Origin: Ischnura elegans
Taxonomy: Eukaryota > Arthropoda > Insecta > Odonata > Coenagrionidae
Direction of reading: 5' to 3'
NCBI RefSeq assembly: GCF_921293095.1
Contig: NC_060251.1
Coordinates: 98,256,566 to 98,320,565, forward strand
Length of the DNA: 64,000 nt
Positions 44,506 to 56,500 of the stretch are shown in pieces; the stretch's first letter is position 1; each line of letters opens with the position of its first letter. The translations under genes and the position numbers were made by a program. A model generated the notes under the pieces. That model ran no database searches. It was not told the origin of the DNA and worked only from the letters and a program-made list of their open reading frames with translations.

Positions 44506-47500
44506 CGACAGCGTCAAGCTTGTAAATAATAAAATAAAAATTCACTGGATCGGAAGGAGATCGTTACACATCCATCTCAGGTTCTTTCAACTTCATTCAA
44601 CATGCTTCATTTTCTAGAAAAAAGCCTATGTTTTAGAGGAAAAAATACAGATATGGCAATTATTTTGAATTTGTGATAAAAATACAAGCTTATGGGTAAT
44701 CACATTTCATTCGTAGCTTTAAAAAGAAATGTAATAGTGAATGTGTAGCATAAAAAAACATGAAAATTAAATAAAAAACCGTTAATATATCAAAATAAAT
44801 AGAAAATTTTATGTAATAAAAATCAATTCTTAAAATAAAAAAGGAAAATGGGTATAAATATACGAATGAAAACAATCGAAAAGTATCCAGCGTACATAGA
44901 AAAGTGGTTAAATTCGAAAATTACGTCATTAAGTAATCCGTTGAATAAACCATGAAAACTAAAGTCAAAGCTGAGGATAATATGATCGCAGTTGAATTTT
45001 CATATGGTGATCCGTCTTTAATTTTTAATAATAGCAAAAGTTACTCGTTTAAATTCAAAGGATAGCTAAACGGCAACCTAAAAATGTGGGTTCATAATTA
45101 TTAAAGCCGTGATTTACTGTTTACCGTAGGTTTCGGTTAAATTAGTCAAAATCAGTTACGCTCTTTTATTTGTTTTGAATCAATGTTTTCGTCCGGCTGC
45201 TAAGGTTATTTTCGTCTTTGTAGTATTTCATGGCTGGTTTTTCACATGAATTGCCGTGAGAAAACACCAGTAAAATCCTCATGAATGTCCATAAGAAAAA
45301 ATGATTTACACACCGCATTTCATGAGAAGTTTACAGCCATTCATGCGGCAGTATTGAAATATTACACATTGCCGCCATTCACGGGTTTAGCGCAGGTTTG
45401 AGACTCACCCGGTTGTGGCTTCATAGACGTCCTGTAAGAACTATTTACCTATTTTATTGGATTTTTAAAACCCTTATTGTGACTATTGGATTTCAGTTTG
45501 ACTTCTGATTAAGTATAAACTGAAATACATACAGAGTGCATGATTTGCACTATTAGTGTGATGATACAGTGCTTTGAGCACCAACTACGAATTCAGGAGG
45601 CAGAAACACACTTTGAACCTTTGCGAGATTTTTTTTCGCTGTTTCATGGTGTAATCAATACTAACTTATCAAAGATGGATAGAGCTAAGCACAAAAATTC
45701 CTCTCGGGCTGGTGATGAAAATGGTTGCAAATGACTCAGAAGATGTAACTAAGTATAAAAAGTAAACTTTGAACAACTTACATCATACAGCTCCACAGAT
45801 GTCTCTACGTGCGCCGATGAGATATTTGTGGTATCTCCGGAGGTAACCTGAAGCAGAAAAATAAAGAAAAAATTAACTCCAATTAATAAAATTAAAACAA
45901 GTTTTTCAATAACCATGCTTTTTCGAAAACAGAGCATAATGTAAAAGTACTACAAAGTAAAAAATTCGCTTATCAAAACAGTCAGAATTCAAGCGTGGGT
46001 GTGGATTAAGTTTATTAGATGGAGTGATGAGAAGCCTAGTAGGTGAGTAAGAATTAGCACATGAGTTAGCAAGTGAAACGAAACGAAAATACGAGACTTG
46101 GGTTTAGTTTCGTTCCCGCACGAAATAAAAATCACCAAGGAGTTTAGTTTTGACCCGGGAGAAAACTTTTCTCCCGAAAACTAAAGTAAAATTATCGAAA
46201 CTCTCAAACTCATGGTTAAGTTTCGAAAGTCATAAGATCGCACTGTTGCACAGGATCGCCAACAGACATACAGGAGCTCAAGAGTGAACTAAAGACACCC
46301 TTGACATAGCCCTAGCATATCATTTTTATGAATCGCAATACATCACCATTTTTTGATAGAAATTTTGTCGAAAAAAGAATGATGGTCACCTTAATTTTGA
46401 TTTCTAAACTTTTATGATCTAAAAAATTTTATTCAATTCAAAAACAACAACAATAGCGAGAATGATGTAAACGCGACAGAAATTCGATATAATAAACGTT
46501 AAATACGTTTTTAGGGTAAGATATTCTATAGATGTTTTAAAATATTAAAAAATTTTAATGACGAGTTAGCCCAGGACAAATGCGACATGGGTGACGCTTC
46601 GCCTGCGCGATTCGAAACCTCCAACTGCAAGCCATGTCATGAATGCCTCTGGTGAAAATAGAGACAGTGCGACGTCAGTGGTCCGAGTAAATGGTGAGAG
46701 CAAATGCCTCAATGTTGATGTGCATAGAGGGGGATATATGTGCATTAGATCGAAGCAAAAAAATAAACAAAAGAATGCCACAGCCACGAATATCACAATA
46801 GGGGATTTTCCTATCGACCTTTAAATGTGTCGTCACCCACGATGCATTCAAATGATTTTATAAGATTCGTCAATCGCGTCGCTTACGTGCACTGCGGTCT
46901 AAATTTCACGGATAAATAAGCTATAGTTATGGGCGTAATGCGAAATTCATGGTCGCGCTTTTGAGCTTATTGAATGCTTAACTTTTCAATTCTATGCCTC
47001 GTGATTTCAAATATTACCAAATAAATAACTGGATACCTTTGCCCACAACGCCACGCTGCTGTCATTTTTTAAATCTGATTGAAACGCAACGACAGTGGCG
47101 ACAAAAATCAAATTTCCACGGGACGGAATGGTACTTCCACATTGTTGTCCCTTTGACCACAATTACAGATGGAAGCGATGCAACTCATGAATGGCATTTG
47201 ACATTATGCATCCGGTACACCAGGGAAACTAGGACATTTGTCGATAGCTCCATGAAGCGTTGACTTTCAAAAATATCTATTCTGCCTCAATATCCGCCAA
47301 GTATATAAAAAAAATCTATGCTAGCGTCCACTCAACACAAAACACTCCATTAGTATAAAAACTATTTGAATGCCGCTTGCTGCTGCATTTTAATTCTCCT
47401 TTTAGACCTTAATGTGCCATAAAGGGACTTAAAAGTTTTGAGGTTAAAATATGGATGACGTAGCGCCGGCTGCCTGATGGGTATCTCTTGTGACGAGAAA

Positions 47501-48104
47501 GTAAATAATGGATTTCCACTAAACGCCTGGTATAGGATGTAACTCATGGATATTTGATCGGATAATGAAAAGCTACATTCGATCGCTGAAAATAAAGTGT
47601 AGCGTAAATCAAACGCTGGTTGTCCCAAATTGCTCATCATATTCGTGTTCTTAGAAAAATGAATTCTTGAGGTTGAGGTACTTAGAAAGGCATGTGCCGA
47701 CGCAACGAAAAAGATTATATAAAAAAAGATTATATGGAGAAAAGGTTAAGAAATGACAAAAATACAATAAAAGGACTGACATTAATGGTTTAAGTACAGT
47801 GGCGGAAAAAATTAACGCAAAGCTCGTTGGCGTCTGAGAGCGGGCAGTTCAGGAACTACTTGTCTTCCAAAATTTTGCCCTCGTAATGTTCTCATACAAC
47901 CGGGAGTTTTAAAAGCAATATATCCCTTATACCGGGGAAATTATCATACCCGTCGCATTATGACAAGGCGTAAAAGATCCAGCTACGAATTCTTCGCCAT
48001 ATTCTCCGAAGTATGCTTCGCCCTCGACTCACCTACGATGGAATCTACTGATCGTCGGGACATCGTGGACACAGCCGAAATATTGGGCATTGAGACTGCC
48101 TTAA
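44506..48104. other. no recognised feature
   Basis: Long AT-rich stretch. The opposite-strand frames at 46566-46824 and the frames 46994-47263 and 47640-47362 have no domain. 46060-46240 is rich in TTTAGTTTCG and CGAAA words but has no definable unit. Confidence 0.4.
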
Positions 48105-48215
48105 AATCCAATGGTTCCGGTGGTGTAGTTGGTAAAGCATCATGCTTCGAATTAGAGGTTCCACGGATCAAATCCCAGTGGTGGATAACTTGATACTGCA
48201 CACACACACACACTG
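48105..48215 (+). mobile_element. tRNA-derived SINE head (S6) with (CA)n
   Basis: The plus strand GGTTCCGGTGGTGTAGTTGG followed by TAAAGCATC forms an A box; CACGGATCAAATCCCAGTGG holds the B box. A (CA)6 run follows. No TSD was found. Confidence 0.6.
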
Positions 48216-50172
48216 TAAACATTTTCCTGATCTTAAAACTTCGCAATACCTATCAATAGGTCCATAGGATGTTGCACGGCTATTGAATTCTTACGCGCTT
48301 ATTTATTTGTTGAAATTCAACCACCATATTGCATAGCCATTTGGGCAGTTGACTGTAGAATGAATTTTGACTACCATTTCCGCGTCGTTCCAAATCTAAT
48401 ATGTTTTAAATGTTTTATTAAATATTTTTACACTGTAAAATTGATTTTTTTATGCTTGACCACTTTTGTTTTTATTGTACCCCTCATCCTAACATTTAGT
48501 AAGCTTTAAAAATGGAAAGTAAACCTATGAAAAGTTGGCAAAAATATTGTTTACATAAAAAGCTCTAAGCCAGAAGAATTCGTATTTTCAAAAATTTAAA
48601 CAAAACAAAAGAAGTACATAACTGTATTGCAAGAAATTACGAAAAGCGAAAGAAATACCAAGAAAAAGAGTGTTGTATGGAGGTGTTTTATGATTCATTT
48701 CCTGATTTATTATTAATTCCATTGTTAATAATAATAAAATGTCTTTATTCGGGCGAGGTTGAGACTAGGAAGTCCCCTCTTCCACCTAACCCCTCCATAA
48801 CGTCAATGCAAACATATTAAAAAATAATAGACAAACGTTTACAATACAAAGGTTATACAATACTTATACAATATTTGTGAAATGTCAAAAATATGAACAA
48901 CTGTATGTGAAAATTTTGTGAAAAAAATATTTCTGTTTGTGGGAAAAAAACATGAAGATAAGGGTGTAGTATCCTTCAGTGGAAAAACCCACTGCAGGAA
49001 AACTCCCACACAGGAAGGGGGAGGTGAAAAACCTGCGAAAACCAACTGAGTGAAAGCTAAAGTCGTGTAATTTGTAAAATACAACATAATCAATGAGGTA
49101 CAAAGTATACACAAATATTACAAATATACACAATTATCTCAATTATCTTATACACAATCTCGATTATCATATTGTTTAGGTATTTTGTACTATACATTAA
49201 ATCACGGGCGCCTTCACAGGAAAGTTGCAACTCATTTGAAAAACCTACTTTTCAAGTCCAAAAATTGTAGGCGCACATTAGCCGCTTTGGAAAAATCTCA
49301 GCGATGAGTAGTCGTACATAATACTGGACTCTGCTAAGGGAAGGGAAAAACCACAGCACAGATTAACGCTTATCACTCTCCGGGAAAATCACCAAGGAGC
49401 TACGACAACAGGTGCTCATGTAAACGGGAACACCTGTTTTTCTACTGGGAAGCATTATCAGATAAGAGAAGGCTGTAATCCTGCTTTCGGTCCCCTTTTG
49501 GGACAATCACTCCAGGTTGAAAACCTCTTGATTCAAATTGAGTATTCCGATCTCGATTATTTTAATTTTTCTATTTTTCTACATTTCTGGTGGTTAAGCA
49601 ATTGGATTATAAACGCGCCAATCTTTTAGTCTAGAGGAAAATCAATGTTTGAAATACTTACTAATTTAAATGCGTCATCAGTTAGTTTTATTTGCATTAT
49701 CGCCATTAAATTACGGGGTTTGTTTAACTTCAACGTGGCTAATATGAAGTAAGGTTATAATTTCAGAGTATTTCAATAAATTTACTTTAAAATATTAAAT
49801 TATAACTATACTTTGAGTGCAATATTTTTGTTTTCATTTTCAAGCAATATTTTTTTCAAAAGAATAAAGTATATGATGCTCGTGCATTTTTCGCACTGAT
49901 CATTGGAGCTAACCGATTGTATGCTAGAAAATAATACCATGCAATTCAAAGTTTACTCACATACCCTTAAGTAATGAAGTAAAATAACGGTAAAACTTGA
50001 GAAATTATGAATCCATTAAATTAACAGTGTTTTCCTACATTATTCAAGTTTTTTTTGGAGGGAATACTATAAGGACAAGTACCTATGATCAAGGATTAAT
50101 AATTTTCTTTCGGGATTAGTTACGTCTTTAATAACTTCAATAATCATGCAATCTTCCAGACCGTTGAGCTAA
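48216..50172. other. no recognised feature
   Basis: AT-rich throughout. The minus frames 49114-48839 and 49133-48885 overlap each other in different registers and carry no motif. Confidence 0.4.
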
Positions 50173-50573
50173 AGGTGCGTTTACACAATGTAACATGTTA
50201 CATAAACAAGTTACATATTACATGTTTTACGAAAAAGTTACAAATCCGTGTAACAAGTTACATGCAACATTTTGTTACAAAACCAAAATCCGTGTAACAA
50301 GTTACATGCAACATTTTGTTACAAAACCAAAATTCGTTTTATACAACAAGTTTTGGTTTCCCTTACAAAGTGGGAAAATGTGTAACATGTTACAGAAAAG
50401 AGGTGAGGCGCATGGTGGGGATAGACAGTTGACGGGTGGGCTAGAAATGAATCTGTAAAATTTTATTTGTTCATTTTTTGATCCGCTTGATTCTCGTTAT
50501 AAAAAATATTAGATAAAACAAATGTTGCAAGTAAGTTGTTACATATAACATGTTACACAGTGTAAACGCCTCT
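50173..50573. mobile_element. 401-bp MITE, TAA duplication (family M2-like)
   Basis: The termini AGGTGCGTTTACACAATGTA and, inverted at the right, AGAGGCGTTTACACTGTGTA agree at 24 of the first 28 bases. The flanks are TAA (50170-50172, 50574-50576). The interior is crowded with GTAACATGTTAC and GTAACAAGTTAC palindromes and has a 44-base direct repeat present twice (50243-50330). The terminus and TWA-type duplication suggest a PIF/Harbinger-like element. No transposase. Confidence 0.8.
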
Positions 50574-50869
50574 TAAGGTACGGCTACAGTAAGAAGTGCG
50601 TGTACTGTAGATAATGACGAACTTTAAGCCCATGGAATTTGATTCGACTATAAGAAGCTGGGTTAGACATTAACAATGTCGAAAGGCATCAACGTAAAAT
50701 TGTATAAATATAATGAAGTGTAAATGATGGCCGAATACCCACGTATTTCAATTCCAACAAGAAAGGAAAACAATAAATGTTTTCTTTAAAATCACTGCAT
50801 GAAACAAGTACCTTAGTTCGCCGTCACGAACACGGATGCAAAGTAATATACAATGAGGATGAAATTCGC

Positions 50870-50985
50870 AATGAAAAAAATCATTTGGCTCACCCTGGAT
50901 TCGAACCCGGATTTCTCGATTGCCGCCAGTCTGACAATGACATTCGAATATGGAGGAAGATACCTTGTTGGTAAAACTGATACTA
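50870..50985 (-). mobile_element. tRNA-derived SINE head (S7)
   Basis: The minus strand has a strong B box, CCGGGTTCGAATCCAGGGTG, preceded by TGTCAGACTGGCGGCAATCG and followed by AGCCAAATGATTTTTTTC. The A box is poorly conserved. No TSD was found. Confidence 0.5.
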
Positions 50986-51606
50986 TATCTAAGCATCAAT
51001 CAGGATATACGGGTTTTAGTCGTGTTATATGTGTTTTCAAATTGAACTTCATCCTTGATGTATATAAATGTTTTCTCGTGAAAAACAGAGCTGAATTAAA
51101 AAACAATTGAGTATATTGATTGTTCGATATCAAGCATAGAACGAAGTTAGAATTGTCCTTGACCTTTAACATGGGGGATATATATATAAATCATATATTC
51201 ACTTGCTTATGACAGTAATGCTGAGTCGCTCTTTAATTCAAGGAATCGCAATCGAATAATTAAACACATGCTTAAGAGAATAATTTTATTTCTATTGAAT
51301 GGAATGACATACTTTTATCATTTGAGTGTTCATTCACGGAGTTCTTGCTGCTAATAGGCTTATTTATCTTCTAATCTTTAGCAAAATCAATTCATGACCC
51401 TCACCTCAAAATATCTAGACTTCTACTGACTGATTACACAATGAGGATTATCTAGGATAAATTTATTAATTAGAATTTAGGACATATCGAACACAAACCT
51501 GGCTGAAAATTCTAGACTGCGCTTGATTGATTATACTGAAATAAAATTTTGAGAAAAATAAGTCGTTGAATAATAAACTTTATCGCATTGATGGTAAATA
51601 ATCCGT
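50986..51606. other. no recognised feature
   Basis: AT-rich flank of the RTE insertion. Confidence 0.4.
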
Positions 51607-51617
51607 GATTTGGCGTT

Positions 51618-54600
51618 TTATTTATTATAGTATTCTACCGATTAAGGTAGGTTTCCATGGAGTACTAAAGAGGTGATCTGGAAGCCTCCCTTTCCTTCCA
51701 GCACTGCCTTCTTTAATTCACTGTAAGGCCTACTCTCTTTCAATCTATCTAAAAATCCTATTCTTTTCCTTCCCCTCCCTCGTTTCCCCAACATTATACC
51801 CTCCAACACCATTTTCAACATCCCCTCACCGCTAAGCACTAACTCCATCCAAACCTTCTGTCTCCTGCGTATCTCATCTAAAAGCTTTCTCTCCTCGCCA
51901 ACCATATCCAGCACTTCGTCGTTCCTTTTCCTCTCCGTCCATTTCACCCTCTCCATTCTTCTCCATACCCACATCTCGAACGCCTCCAATCTTCTCTCGT
52001 CTTCTTTCCTCAGAGTCCACGTTTCCGCACCGTAGAGAGCTACACTCCAAACCAAACTCTTCACTAACCTTTTCTTTAAACTCTTACACAACGATCCTCT
52101 CAGAAGCTCCTTCCTGCTCATGAACGCCTCCTTCGCTAATGCTAGTCTCTTCCTGATGTCCTTACTACTGTATCCGTTTTCCTCTAACGTACTGCCTAAA
52201 TAGTTGAATTGCTCAACCTGCTCAAGTTTTTCACCACCCACCTTTATCTTGAGTCTCACATTCCTCGCTCGTGATGCTTTACAAAACCGCATAACCTTAG
52301 TTTTCTTGTGATTAATCCTCATCCCAAACTCCTCGCAACGTTCGTATAACGCATCCACTAGGGCCTGAAGCCCCCTTGCTGACTGACTGATCAACGCCTG
52401 GTCATCCGCGAATCTCACTGATTTGAACATCATTCCTCCCACTTTTATCCCAGCTTCTAACTCATCCCACGCTTCCCTTACCATCTCTTCAGCATACACG
52501 TTAAAGAGCAGTGGCGATAGAGGACAGCCTTGCCTCACACCTCGGCCAATGCTTGCCCACCCAGATTCTCCGTCCGCTATCCTCACTTGCGCAGTCTGGG
52601 CCATATACAGATTACAAATCAGTCGTCTATCCCTCCAGTCTACACCTATTCTCTTGAGAATATCCATTAACTTTACCCAGTTCACCCTATCAAACGCTTT
52701 TTCAAAATCCACGAAACACACATATACGTCCTGCTCATATTCTAGGTTCCTCTCCACGAGGGCCCTCATTATTGCTATTGCATCGCGAGTTGACTTCCCT
52801 TTTCTGAAACCAAACTGATCTTCGCCCAAATACTCGTTTGCCCTCGCCTCCATTCGTCTGTTCAATATCCTCAGCACTACTTTAGCCGCATGGGATATTA
52901 GGCTGATAGTCCTATAATCTCCGCATTCCACAGCTTTCTTCTTTTTCGGAAGCGGAATTAAAACCGTCTTCACGAAATCCTCCGGCCAACATCCCTCCTC
53001 ATAGATCTTGCGCACTAGTTCGAAAAACCTTTTCTTACCTTCCTTCCCTAGACTCTTCAGAAGCTCGCACGGGATGTTGTCCACGCCTACTGCTTTCCTA
53101 GCCTTCATATCACGGAGTGCTCTCTCTATTTCTGAATCTAATATCTCCGGCCCAAGATTATCCTCCTCCACTGCACTTTCCTCCTCTAGAGTCATTCTCT
53201 CTGGTCTGTTCGTTCCGTCATACAGGTCCTCCACGTATTCCTTCCACCTACCCTGTACCTCTTCTCGCTCGGTTAGCATCCTCCCATCTTTAGCCTTAAT
53301 TTTAGACATGGCTTGTCCTCTTTTGCCGCCCGATAGCGACTTAACTTTGGCGTACAACGCGCCTACTTCTCCATCCTTCTGGAACTTTTCCATTTCCTCG
53401 CACTGTCTTTTCCACCAAGCCTCCCTTGCCCTCTTAGTTTCACGTCGTAATCGATTATTCAATTCCCTATACATTCTTTTGCCCTGTTCTGTGTCCACGT
53501 TCTTCCACTTCCTCCTCTCCTCCATTTCATTTACCATTGCCTCAGTTATCCACGGCTTCTTTATCCTTCTACTGTCAACGTAACCAATTGACTTCTCCGC
53601 CGCTTTGACTATTCCCGTTTTTAAATTATCCCATCTTTCCTCTACCGTCTTGGTACTTTCAATCTCCCGTATACTAATGTCCACTAGCTCCTGATATTCT
53701 CTCCTCATACTCCCCTTCAGGGCTTCTACGTTCCATTTCTTCGCCTTCCTAACTTTCATAAGTCTTTTGAATCTTACGTTGCATTTCATGAGCACTAGAT
53801 TGTGGTCCGAATCCGCATCCGCTGCAGGGAAGCTGCGCGAGTTTTTCACACTGTTCCTAAACCTCTGTCTTACCATAATGTAGTCTATTTGATATCTCCC
53901 CGCATCCCCTGGACTTTTCCACGTGTACCTTCGCCCTTTATGATGATTGAACCACGTGTTTGTGATGAATAATTTGTGTCTCCTACAAAATTCTGCTGCT
54001 TTCTCTCCCCTGTCGTTCCGTATTCCTAGACCAAAATCTCCTATTTCGTTTCCATTCCTCCCTTCCCCGACTGAGGCGTTCCAGTCCCCCATCACTACCA
54101 GATTTTTCTTACCCGGTGTGTCTCTAATTATTTCCTCGAGCTGTTCATACACCTCGTCTAATTCTTCCTCCCTATTAATGCTAGTGGGCATGTAAACCTG
54201 GACCACCATAAGGTTGGTGGGCCGCGCCTCAATTTCTACCACCAGAATCCTATCGCTTACCTGGTCTATACCTACCACACGCTTACCCATCTTCCCGTTT
54301 AATACTAAAGCTACCCCTCGCTGGCTTTCTTCCCCTCCACTATATATAACCCTATACCCATCACTCCAATAGTCCCCCCCATCCCTCCACCTCACCTCGC
54401 ATAATCCTAAGATATCTATCCTCCCTTTATCCATTTCCCTTTTGATATTTTCTAACTTTCCCGCCCTCATCATAGTCCTCACATTCCACGTCCCTACATT
54501 TATAGCAGACTTCTTCTTCTCCATCTTCTTGGTCTTCTTTTCTTCTTTCTTCATTGCTGCTGCCACTGATGTTGATGATGATAAGTCTCTGCAAGGATTT

Positions 54601-54942
54601 CGCATGTTGACGACCCCGAGGACCTTGCCGACCTCGCTGCCGTGCCCGACACCCGCCCTTTGCGGACGGGTCCCGGGCGATGAGATTCCGAGGCTCATTT
54701 GGTTGTACTCCATGTGTTCAGGGAAGAGATAGTTGGTAGGGTTTCCCACTTCCATTCCAACAGTGTTTTTCACGTGACACCATCACGTGGACTACCTTTC
54801 GTCTGGCTCCTACCCTTCGACCTATCTGGCATGGGTGGCCCTACCGGGAATAATTTAGAATTAATCCCGCCAGTGCAGCTCAAGGGGTCATAGGAGCGCG
54901 CAAGCCTTTCCACCGCGACAAGGTTGTAGCCCAAGGGAAAGG
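51618..54942 (-). mobile_element. full-length RTE-clade LINE retrotransposon with 11-bp TSD
   Basis: A 3,325-bp element lies between perfect 11-base repeats GATTTGGCGTT (51607-51617 and 54943-54953). On its sense (minus) strand it has a GC-rich 5' UTR of about 170 bases, a single ORF of 1,043 codons, a very short 3' UTR and an end reading ATAATAAATAAA. One ORF, about 3.3 kb and a short A/T-rich 3' end are the usual features of RTE elements. The intact ORF and perfect TSD indicate a recent insertion. Truncated relatives at 2228, 10045, 18395 and 30472 show the family has been active for long. Confidence 0.93.
51642..54773 (-). CDS. RTE endonuclease-reverse transcriptase
   Basis: This single polyprotein nicks target DNA and copies the element RNA there by target-primed reverse transcription. 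An APE-type endonuclease spans about residues 90-330: TWNVRT (N97), LCEVRW (E126), QVYMPT (Y194), MGDWNA (D230, N232), YQIDYI (D297) and SDHN (D323, H324), all catalytic positions present. The RT domain is about 600-830: DFQ-equivalent FVDFEKAFDRV (D689), GVRQGCPLSP (745-754) and FADD (788-791). A C-terminal region with YLGS, YGAETWTLR and EAFEMWVWRRM follows. No frameshift or stop occurs. The first Met was taken as start; residues 1-90 are weakly conserved and Lys-rich at 75-88, so a downstream Met (such as 74) is possible. It has no recognisable RNase H. Confidence 0.95.
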   Translation of the reverse strand: MKNTVGMEVGNPTNYLFPEHMEYNQMSLGISSPGTRPQRAGVGHGSEVGKVLGVVNMRNPCRDLSSSTSVAAAMKKEEKKTKKMEKKKSAINVGTWNVRTMMRAGKLENIKREMDKGRIDILGLCEVRWRDGGDYWSDGYRVIYSGGEESQRGVALVLNGKMGKRVVGIDQVSDRILVVEIEARPTNLMVVQVYMPTSINREEELDEVYEQLEEIIRDTPGKKNLVVMGDWNASVGEGRNGNEIGDFGLGIRNDRGEKAAEFCRRHKLFITNTWFNHHKGRRYTWKSPGDAGRYQIDYIMVRQRFRNSVKNSRSFPAADADSDHNLVLMKCNVRFKRLMKVRKAKKWNVEALKGSMRREYQELVDISIREIESTKTVEERWDNLKTGIVKAAEKSIGYVDSRRIKKPWITEAMVNEMEERRKWKNVDTEQGKRMYRELNNRLRRETKRAREAWWKRQCEEMEKFQKDGEVGALYAKVKSLSGGKRGQAMSKIKAKDGRMLTEREEVQGRWKEYVEDLYDGTNRPERMTLEEESAVEEDNLGPEILDSEIERALRDMKARKAVGVDNIPCELLKSLGKEGKKRFFELVRKIYEEGCWPEDFVKTVLIPLPKKKKAVECGDYRTISLISHAAKVVLRILNRRMEARANEYLGEDQFGFRKGKSTRDAIAIMRALVERNLEYEQDVYVCFVDFEKAFDRVNWVKLMDILKRIGVDWRDRRLICNLYMAQTAQVRIADGESGWASIGRGVRQGCPLSPLLFNVYAEEMVREAWDELEAGIKVGGMMFKSVRFADDQALISQSARGLQALVDALYERCEEFGMRINHKKTKVMRFCKASRARNVRLKIKVGGEKLEQVEQFNYLGSTLEENGYSSKDIRKRLALAKEAFMSRKELLRGSLCKSLKKRLVKSLVWSVALYGAETWTLRKEDERRLEAFEMWVWRRMERVKWTERKRNDEVLDMVGEERKLLDEIRRRQKVWMELVLSGEGMLKMVLEGIMLGKRGRGRKRIGFLDRLKESRPYSELKKAVLEGKGGFQITSLVLHGNLP

Positions 54943-54999
54943 GATTTGGCGTTATTAAACGATTTTATCCTTGGACACAACTGGCATAAAAAATCGATT

Positions 55000-55295
55000 A
55001 GCGAGTAAGCAATGGATATGTTCTAAGAAGAGTGAGAGAAAAGAGGTCCTCTAAAAACCTTAAACAGAAGACGGGAAATTTTTTTTGCCACATTACGAGA
55101 TATGATGGCCTGATGATAATAATCGTAGAAGGACATATGTAAGGGAAAAAGGATAAGGGATGGTCCAGAATGAGTTACGTAGTACTACAGGTAATAAAGA
55201 ATGTAATAGAGAAGAAATACGTTACATGAAAAGGCTAGCGGGTGGGAGAGTTACGTCAACCCAATCTTAGGATGACTATTGATGATAATGACTAA
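55000..55295 (+). mobile_element. RTE-2 LINE 3' end, degraded
   Basis: The plus strand parallels 26420-26710: GAGAGAAAAGAGGTCCTC, GATATGATGGCCTGATGATA and GGAGAGTTACGTCAACCCAA, with CAATCTTAGGATGACTATTG after it. The tail is TTGATGATAATGAC. Frameshifts and stops are common. Confidence 0.75.
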
Positions 55296-55317
55296 TATTA
55301 GTCTACTTAACGAACAA

Positions 55318-55440
55318 ATTAGGATGTAAACTATAAGAAATACGTCACTACAAAAAGGCTGGCGGATAGGAGAGCGGAATGGAGTACTCTATCAGACCAA
55401 TCTTAGGACTGCTGGCTTATTATGATGGCAAATAAACGGA
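55318..55440 (+). mobile_element. RTE-2 LINE 3' end, second short copy
   Basis: It contains TAAGAAATACGTCACTACAA and AGGCTGGCGGATAGGAGAGC, and GACCAATCTTAGGACTGCTG. This is a separate truncated copy in tandem with the one ending about 25 bases upstream; both have the same orientation. Confidence 0.75.
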
Positions 55441-55869
55441 AAGTTAGAGAAATCTATTACTGAAAAAACTATCGTAACTCATTGATTATATCGGTACATT
55501 ATTTTCTCGTTAGTCAAATCGAAAGATTGTGCATCTGTTTCGAGCATGGATGACACTCGTACGCCGGTATGGATTTTCTAAAAGAGAAGTGATCTCAAAG
55601 CTGAAGTTCCTTCGGCGATAATTTCCCGGGAATTTATTTGGCAAAGCAATTCCACAAATTTTCGAAGTTTCTGCATTTGACATAAGGAACGTTGCGCGCA
55701 GAAATAAAGGTGGAGGTTGGTTGCTTTGCCTATTTATTGGGGGAAGATTCAGATCTGTTCCGCTTGAAATTAACTACCTCAACAGATAAATTGAATATTT
55801 CCACAGGGAAATTATTATATATTGAAGACAGTGATAAAAATGACGAGTAAATAAAAGCATTCAACTGGA

Positions 55870-56060
55870 GTAGAAGAGAGGAGGCAAAGACCAGCCTGAA
55901 ACTAGAAAATCATAAACTTGAGGAAATAAAGGAGTTCCGCTACTTGGGTATTTGAGTAACCAACGATAGACGTAGCAGGAAGGAAATGGTCGAATTGTAA
56001 ACGTAATAGAGTAAGCCAAATCGAAGATTGCTGACTAATACGCAAAGAGTATGCAACATA
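55870..56060 (+). mobile_element. LINE RT remnant of another family
   Basis: The frame TSLKLENHKLEEIKEFRYLG is followed by a stop, then VTNDRRSRKEMVE. This is the LE.V..F.YLG motif that follows the RT core in RTE/R1/CR1-like LINEs. Its sequence differs from RTE and RTE-2. Confidence 0.6.
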
Positions 56061-56500
56061 ATTATCACAACATACTTTTAAAGGTCATATTTGATTTTTT
56101 ACTTGCTTTTTCTGGACGTACTTCATCTGTTTTATCGATGGAATATTGTCATTGATTTTTAATCCACTCCCACTTTAACATCGACTAGAAATTTTGCACA
56201 CCTGCTTGTTTCTCAAAATTTCTCAGAAGATTACGTTCTTTATACATTTTTTGGCAAAAATTTCTTTAACAACTTTGATTTAATCTACTGCATGATTCAC
56301 CACAAAAAAGTAAAAATTAATAAAAAATAAAAAGGATTAGAAAACAGCTTTAAAATTGTATTCAGTGCACTAAAAAGAAAAAAAAATAAGCTTCCCATCA
56401 CTTGAAGAATAATGCGCCGGTGCTGATTAGGTTTAGATATTAATATTGCGTATCGATCATTCCTCACCCCTTAGGGCCTTCTAAAAACATTTCCAATTAA
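56061..56500. other. no recognised feature
   Basis: Very AT-rich, no ORF. Confidence 0.4.

Noticed and set aside
46591..46824. Possible small coding exon with opposite-strand ORFs
   Set aside because: Neither strand shows a domain or splice context, and nothing distinguishes it from background.
50243..50330. CRISPR-like array (two direct repeats)
   Set aside because: Eukaryotic context, only two adjacent units with no spacer, inside a MITE with inverted termini.
53008..53583. 191-codon plus ORF inside the RTE element
   Set aside because: Antisense shadow of the RTE coding sequence; no independent features.
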